From positions 62,001 through 126,000 of the forward strand of contig NZ_LMAK01000004.1 of assembly GCF_001439665.1 (NCBI RefSeq): DNA of 64,000 nt. Reading direction: 5' to 3'. Position 1 is the stretch's first letter; every line of letters begins with the position of its first letter. Source of the stretch: Formosa algae. GTDB taxonomy: Bacteria; Bacteroidota; Bacteroidia; Flavobacteriales; Flavobacteriaceae. Below the pieces are notes generated by a model. That model had not been told where the DNA came from and searched no databases. It was given only the letters and a program-made list of their open reading frames with translations. Made by a program: the position numbers and the translations under genes. This document shows, in pieces, positions 60,126 through 64,000 of this stretch.

Positions 60126-61277
60126 TTATTTATTGTTTTTTAATCCTAAGATGCTAAAAAATAAACTGAATAAAATCACTTGAATACCTAGCAGAATTGT
60201 AAACACTGCTGGAATTACAATGCGTAAGGTGTTTGTTGGATTCAAATTGCCAAAATCTTTGCTCTTCCAGATAAACACCCCATAATAGCTTAATATACAA
60301 CCTATAATTAAAATTAAAACTCCCAGTACTAAACCGCGTTCTAAATTAATGTATTTAAATAATTTATCGTAACGGTTACTTTTGGGTAATAAATCATTTT
60401 CTACAGCGTATATTTTAGTGAGACAATAAAAAACTAAAAACTGAAATCCAATCAATACAAAACTAGAGGTGTACAATAATGTATGAACGTCTAACACTAC
60501 GTTTTTTATCTGAATTGGATGTATTATTAGTAGCGTAGAACTTACAATTCCAATAATCATAAGTACTAAAGCTGGGTATAGAAATAACCAATTTGGACTG
60601 TAAAGTGATAGAAAACGTAAATGCCTCCAACCATCGCTCCAGGTATTTAAGTGTGGTTTTCTACTTCTGCCATCTGGATGTAGTATTGTTGGAACTTCTG
60701 TGATTTTTAACTTTTTAAGTTTAGCTTTTACAATCATTTCAGAGGCGAATTCCATTCCCGATGTTTTTAAATCCATTTTAAGGAAAGCTGCTTTAGTAAA
60801 TCCTCTTAATCCGCAATGAAAATCGCCAATTTCAATTTTATAAAATAATTTACCAATAAACGATAAGACCGGGTTTCCTAAATATTTATGTAGAAAAGGC
60901 ATAGCGCCTGTTTTAATCCCGCCTTTAAACCTATTACCTACAACTAAATCATATCCAGCACGTAATTGCACTATAAAAGGAAGTAAGGTTGAAAAATCGT
61001 AACTATTGTCTGCATCAGCCATGATAATGTATGTTCCATTAGCGGTCTCAATTCCGCCTTTTAAAGCACTTCCGTAACCTTTTTCTTTAACATGAACAAC
61101 TTGCGCCTGTAATTGCTCGGCAATCTGGATAGAGCCGTCTGTGCTACCATTATCTGCAATAATAATTTCGCCAGCTATGTTTTCCGCAGTAAAAAATGCT
61201 TGCGCTTTCTTGATGCAAATGGCTAAGGTTTCAGCTTCATTTAAACAAGGCATCACTACGGTTAGTTCAATATTCAT
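60126..61277 (-). CDS. Family 2 glycosyltransferase with C-terminal membrane helices
   Basis: A 383-residue polyprenyl-phosphate-sugar synthase-like protein. The GT-A domain (about 1-225) has VVMPCLNEAETL, the DxD motif in IIMADADNSYDF, GYGSALKGGI and the acceptor-side segment FHCGLRGF. After it come four membrane helices (about 230-252, 272-292, 313-332, 352-376). Relatives make dolichyl- or undecaprenyl-phosphate sugars or transfer sugars to a lipid carrier. It overlaps the preceding membrane protein gene by four bases (ATGA), so the two are translationally coupled and probably belong to one envelope-glycan pathway. Confidence 0.9.
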   Translation of the reverse strand: MNIELTVVMPCLNEAETLAICIKKAQAFFTAENIAGEIIIADNGSTDGSIQIAEQLQAQVVHVKEKGYGSALKGGIETANGTYIIMADADNSYDFSTLLPFIVQLRAGYDLVVGNRFKGGIKTGAMPFLHKYLGNPVLSFIGKLFYKIEIGDFHCGLRGFTKAAFLKMDLKTSGMEFASEMIVKAKLKKLKITEVPTILHPDGRSRKPHLNTWSDGWRHLRFLSLYSPNWLFLYPALVLMIIGIVSSTLLIIHPIQIKNVVLDVHTLLYTSSFVLIGFQFLVFYCLTKIYAVENDLLPKSNRYDKLFKYINLERGLVLGVLILIIGCILSYYGVFIWKSKDFGNLNPTNTLRIVIPAVFTILLGIQVILFSLFFSILGLKNNK

Positions 61278-62557
61278 GATGTTGTTTTGTTTGTTTTAGC
61301 TTGGATTAAAATAAAGACGATAAGAAATAGCACCCAATCGTTATTAAATGTAAAGCGTTTAAGTGTATGCATTCCTAGTGAAATTAAAGCAACATTTAAA
61401 ATGCTAAGTAACGATATAAAAAGTATGATTTTATATGTCATGTCCTTAGTGGTTATGCTTTTTATAGCACTAAAGATTAAGATTATAACTAATAATAAAG
61501 CATATTTGGCGTTTCCGAACGCATAAGTGAAGTTTTTAAAGTACAGTTTTAACCAAGGTTTAAAATTATTAAGAACTAGCGGTACACTCATGCTTTTGGT
61601 GAGTTGGTCTACTTCAATTAATTTTTCATCATGTGTTTTTAAAGCGTCTGTAAGTTGAAGTCCTATAGGTAAAATGGTATGATTTGCAATTTCTGCATAA
61701 TGTTCTACATACACAGCAAGTTCGTCTGTATGATCAGGAATTGTATCAAATTCATGAATATTTAAATGTTTTTTTGCTAATTCGGAGTACGTCTGTTTAT
61801 AAAAATCTTGTTCTGTTTTAGATTCATAAATGGTGTAATCATCTTTATCAGCAACAAAAAACGCAGGTGTTAGTAAATGAATACCTGTCCATGGAGTCGA
61901 TACAAAATGATGGTGTACAATCTTATGATAGGTTTTATCTGTTATGGTCGTGATAATCGGAAATAAAATAAACACAGCTAAAAGCCATTTGTGTTTAAGT
62001 GTTTTCGTCTCGTACCAAAACCAAAGTAAAATACCAATGCCTATAGGAATTAAAAATAAAAACTGACTTCGTGTTTGTATTAAAACTAACAGTATAGGAA
62101 GTGCCATTACAATAGGCTTTACTGTAGATGTGAATATACCCTTTAAAAAAAAGCCAATGGTAAAGAGATATAAGGGATATGCGAGTGCTTCAGATAAAAA
62201 GACGTTAGCTAATTTATGATTATAAAGATAGGGAACTAATAAAATAAGATTGAGAAGCATCAACCAAATAACATCTAAATTAGCATGTTTTTTTAATGTT
62301 GAAATAAAATAGTGAATAGCAGCGACACCCAATATATACTGAATTATTATGGTGGCTATGCTAAATAACGAACCAAATATAAAGCGTAAAATAGATAAAA
62401 ATAAAGGATAAGTTGCAGACCTGTTTATATACATATTTAAATATCCCTCAGAATCGTTGGACATTGTAATTGGTCTGTTTATTACCACGATAAAGCCTAA
62501 CAAGAACATAGAAAATATGATGATAAAAAACGATTTTTCAGACAATTTATAGGTCAC
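61274..62557 (-). CDS. Polytopic membrane protein, GT39/DUF2029-like
   Basis: A 427-residue protein with about 11 predicted membrane helices and a periplasmic loop of about 100 residues (about 205-330) near TPWTGIHLLTP. The topology resembles GT-C glycosyltransferases that use polyprenyl-phosphate sugars, but no clear catalytic motif (such as DE near the first loop) was seen; NDSEGYLNMY near residue 35 is an acidic first-loop segment that could serve. Coupling with the GT2 gene by a four-base overlap fits a donor-synthase plus transferase pair. Confidence 0.65.
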   Translation of the reverse strand: MTYKLSEKSFFIIIFSMFLLGFIVVINRPITMSNDSEGYLNMYINRSATYPLFLSILRFIFGSLFSIATIIIQYILGVAAIHYFISTLKKHANLDVIWLMLLNLILLVPYLYNHKLANVFLSEALAYPLYLFTIGFFLKGIFTSTVKPIVMALPILLVLIQTRSQFLFLIPIGIGILLWFWYETKTLKHKWLLAVFILFPIITTITDKTYHKIVHHHFVSTPWTGIHLLTPAFFVADKDDYTIYESKTEQDFYKQTYSELAKKHLNIHEFDTIPDHTDELAVYVEHYAEIANHTILPIGLQLTDALKTHDEKLIEVDQLTKSMSVPLVLNNFKPWLKLYFKNFTYAFGNAKYALLLVIILIFSAIKSITTKDMTYKIILFISLLSILNVALISLGMHTLKRFTFNNDWVLFLIVFILIQAKTNKTTS

Positions 62558-62880
62558 AATGGCTTGTATTTATGGTATTGTAAATATATGGGAAATGTAA
62601 AACGTGTAATAGTAAAACGAAGAATTGTTGGTGTTTTTTTCTGAGTGATTTGTGTACTGAAACTCTTTAATTATTTTTAATAAGAACGAATATATTATTT
62701 CATCATCGTATTGTCTATGATTTAAATACTGCATTGTAAGTGTAAATAGGATAAAACTCAACACTAAATATTTATATTCGTAGCAAAATCAATATTCACA
62801 ATTAAAAGTTATAAAGTCTTAACTTATTTTAAACCTGAACGTATCTAGGTGATAGAAGTTAATGCTAACCATTTTATGTT
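62558..62880. other. Divergent intergenic region before the MBOAT gene
   Basis: A 323-base AT-rich region between the membrane protein gene (minus) and the MBOAT gene (plus). A minus-strand open frame at 62570-62764 is AT-rich, has no family features and no room for a promoter of the next gene, so I do not believe it. No clear TAnnTTTG element was found on either strand. Confidence 0.4.
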
Positions 62881-64000
62881 ATGCTATTCAATTCGTTAGA
62901 TTTTGCAGTCTTTTTACCGATAGTTTTTATACTCTATTGGTTTGTGTGCAATAAGACCTTGAGAATACAGAATGTATTAATTGTAGCCGCAAGTTATTTT
63001 TTTTATGGTTGGTGGGATTGGCGTTTTTTATCGCTTATATTTTTTAGTACAACGGTCGATTACTCTATTGGTTTAGCTCTTCATAAAACAGAAAATCCGT
63101 TTAAACGTAAACAGTTGCTTTGGGTCAGTATTGTTGTTAACCTTGGTTTACTCGGGGTTTTTAAATACTATAATTTCTTTTTAGAAAATCTCGTTAATGC
63201 ATTTTCGTTGTTCGGAAGTGATATTGGTTTCACTACTTTACATATTATTTTACCTGTTGGAATCAGTTTTTACACCTTCCAAACTTTAAGTTACACTATT
63301 GATATTTATAGAAAACAGCTAGAGCCAACAACACACTTTATCAGTTTTATGGCGTTTGTGAGTTTCTTTCCGCAGTTGGTCGCCGGACCTATAGAACGCG
63401 CTAAAAAATTATTACCTCAATTTGAAAGTAAGCGGACTTTCAATTTTGATAACGCCAAAGACGGTTTGAAACAAACACTTTGGGGACTCTTTAAAAAAAT
63501 GGTTATTGCAGATAATTGCGCGCTTTTTGTCGATGAGTTTTTTGGAAATCACCAAGCCTATTCAGGAAGTACGTTGTTAATTGGTGCTTTCTTTTTTACT
63601 ATTCAAATTTATTGCGATTTTTCGGGATATTCAGATATTGCGATCGGAGTATCGAGGTTGTTTGGTTTTAATTTATCTAAGAATTTTGCTTTCCCATATT
63701 TTGCTAAAAATATAGCAGAATTTTGGCGACGTTGGCACATCTCGTTAACCACGTGGTTTAGGGATTATGTGTATATTCCGCTTGGTGGAAATCAAGGAAA
63801 TAAAGCTTTTCAAATAAGAAATACCATATTGCTTTTTGTGTTAATAGGGTTTTGGCATGGTGCCGCATGGAAATTTATAGTATATGGTCTTATTAATGCC
63901 TTGTATTTTTTGCCTCTAATTATATGGCGACGTAAACCGACAGATAAAAAATCAGCGCAATCCAATCATCTTATTCCAAGTAAAAGTGAGCTGATTGGTA
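62881..64000 (+). CDS. MBOAT-family O-acyltransferase (AlgI/DltB-like), 3' end outside window
   Basis: The open frame from the ATG at 62881 runs off the window end, so about 373 residues are visible. It is a polytopic enzyme; MLFNSLDFAVFLPIVFILYW is the first helix, SFFPQLVAGPIERA the family loop, and FWRRWHISLTTWFRDYVYIP the conserved region before the catalytic histidine in IGFWHGAAWKF (about residue 325). The AlgI branch O-acetylates exopolysaccharides with a partner periplasmic transferase; such a partner would be downstream of the window. It may continue the envelope-glycan cluster of the previous two genes. Confidence 0.93.
   Translation, partial: MLFNSLDFAVFLPIVFILYWFVCNKTLRIQNVLIVAASYFFYGWWDWRFLSLIFFSTTVDYSIGLALHKTENPFKRKQLLWVSIVVNLGLLGVFKYYNFFLENLVNAFSLFGSDIGFTTLHIILPVGISFYTFQTLSYTIDIYRKQLEPTTHFISFMAFVSFFPQLVAGPIERAKKLLPQFESKRTFNFDNAKDGLKQTLWGLFKKMVIADNCALFVDEFFGNHQAYSGSTLLIGAFFFTIQIYCDFSGYSDIAIGVSRLFGFNLSKNFAFPYFAKNIAEFWRRWHISLTTWFRDYVYIPLGGNQGNKAFQIRNTILLFVLIGFWHGAAWKFIVYGLINALYFLPLIIWRRKPTDKKSAQSNHLIPSKSELIG

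Noticed and set aside
62570-62764. Minus-strand open frame of 64 codons before the MBOAT gene
   Set aside because: AT-rich, poor codon pattern, no recognisable domain, and it lies where the promoters should be.
1-64000. CRISPR arrays, insertion sequences, prophage genes
   Set aside because: No regularly spaced repeats, no transposase or phage structural proteins found by reading both strands.

Overview
The window (64 kb, AT-rich, no insertion sequences, no CRISPR, no rRNA or tRNA seen) reads as chromosome of a marine-type member of Flavobacteriaceae (Bacteroidota). The reasons are two SusC/SusD pairs with lipoprotein glycan hydrolases, promoters of the TAnnTTTG type, weak ribosome binding sites, a SusC-type TonB-box (VVVGYGTQK), and many small flavobacterial-style lipoproteins. 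Species cannot be named from the sequence.

Layout. 0-1.8 kb: end of an M23 peptidase, a two-domain sulfurtransferase and a small lipoprotein. 1.8-20.3 kb: a first polysaccharide utilization locus (PUL 1). On the minus strand it runs regulator, SusC, SusD, an intercistronic hairpin, a fused glycerophosphodiesterase-GH16 lipoprotein, an EEP-family phosphoesterase, a sulfatase and a GH3. Next to it are a Tat-exported PhoD-type phosphodiesterase on the opposite strand and a heparinase II/III-like lyase. 20.5-30.1 kb: housekeeping and accessory genes: an AarF/ABC1 kinase with a TetR-like gene, an operon of VOC protein, ribosome hibernation factor and a 50-residue membrane peptide, a GntA-like hydroxylase with a DUF1989 protein, DUF421, a lipid phosphatase/lipid kinase pair, a sterol desaturase-like enzyme, a GNAT and an ACT protein. 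30.5-46.4 kb: PUL 2 on the plus strand: a paralogous regulator, SusC, SusD, hairpin, GH144-type endo-beta-1,2-glucanase, an esterase and a GH3, followed by a GH43 and an MFS sugar porter. 46.4-47.0 kb: tmRNA gene with a structured element in its likely leader. 47-54 kb: a saccharopine-dehydrogenase-like gene and an iron/siderophore uptake operon. 54-57.4 kb: kdsA operon. 58-60 kb: typA. 60-64 kb: glycosyltransferase, a large membrane protein and the first part of an MBOAT acyltransferase.

How the parts work together. Both PULs look aimed at beta-glucans: PUL 1 carries GH16 plus GH3 (beta-1,3-type), PUL 2 carries GH144 plus GH3 (beta-1,2-type). PUL 1 is unusual in holding several phosphoester hydrolases (GDPD domain, EEP, PhoD) beside the glucanases. 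My main hypothesis is that PUL 1, perhaps with PUL 2, takes apart phosphoglycerol-decorated glucans such as bacterial osmoregulated periplasmic glucans, or other glycerophosphate polymers. The two regulators are paralogues of the same architecture (periplasmic propeller, one membrane helix, coiled coil, LuxR-type helix-turn-helix). Just behind each regulator stop codon, on the strand of the following susC, lies an 18-bp sequence that matches at 16 of 18 positions between the two loci, which is a strong candidate for a shared operator.

Limits: functions are from motif recognition by eye; no database search or structure prediction was run.
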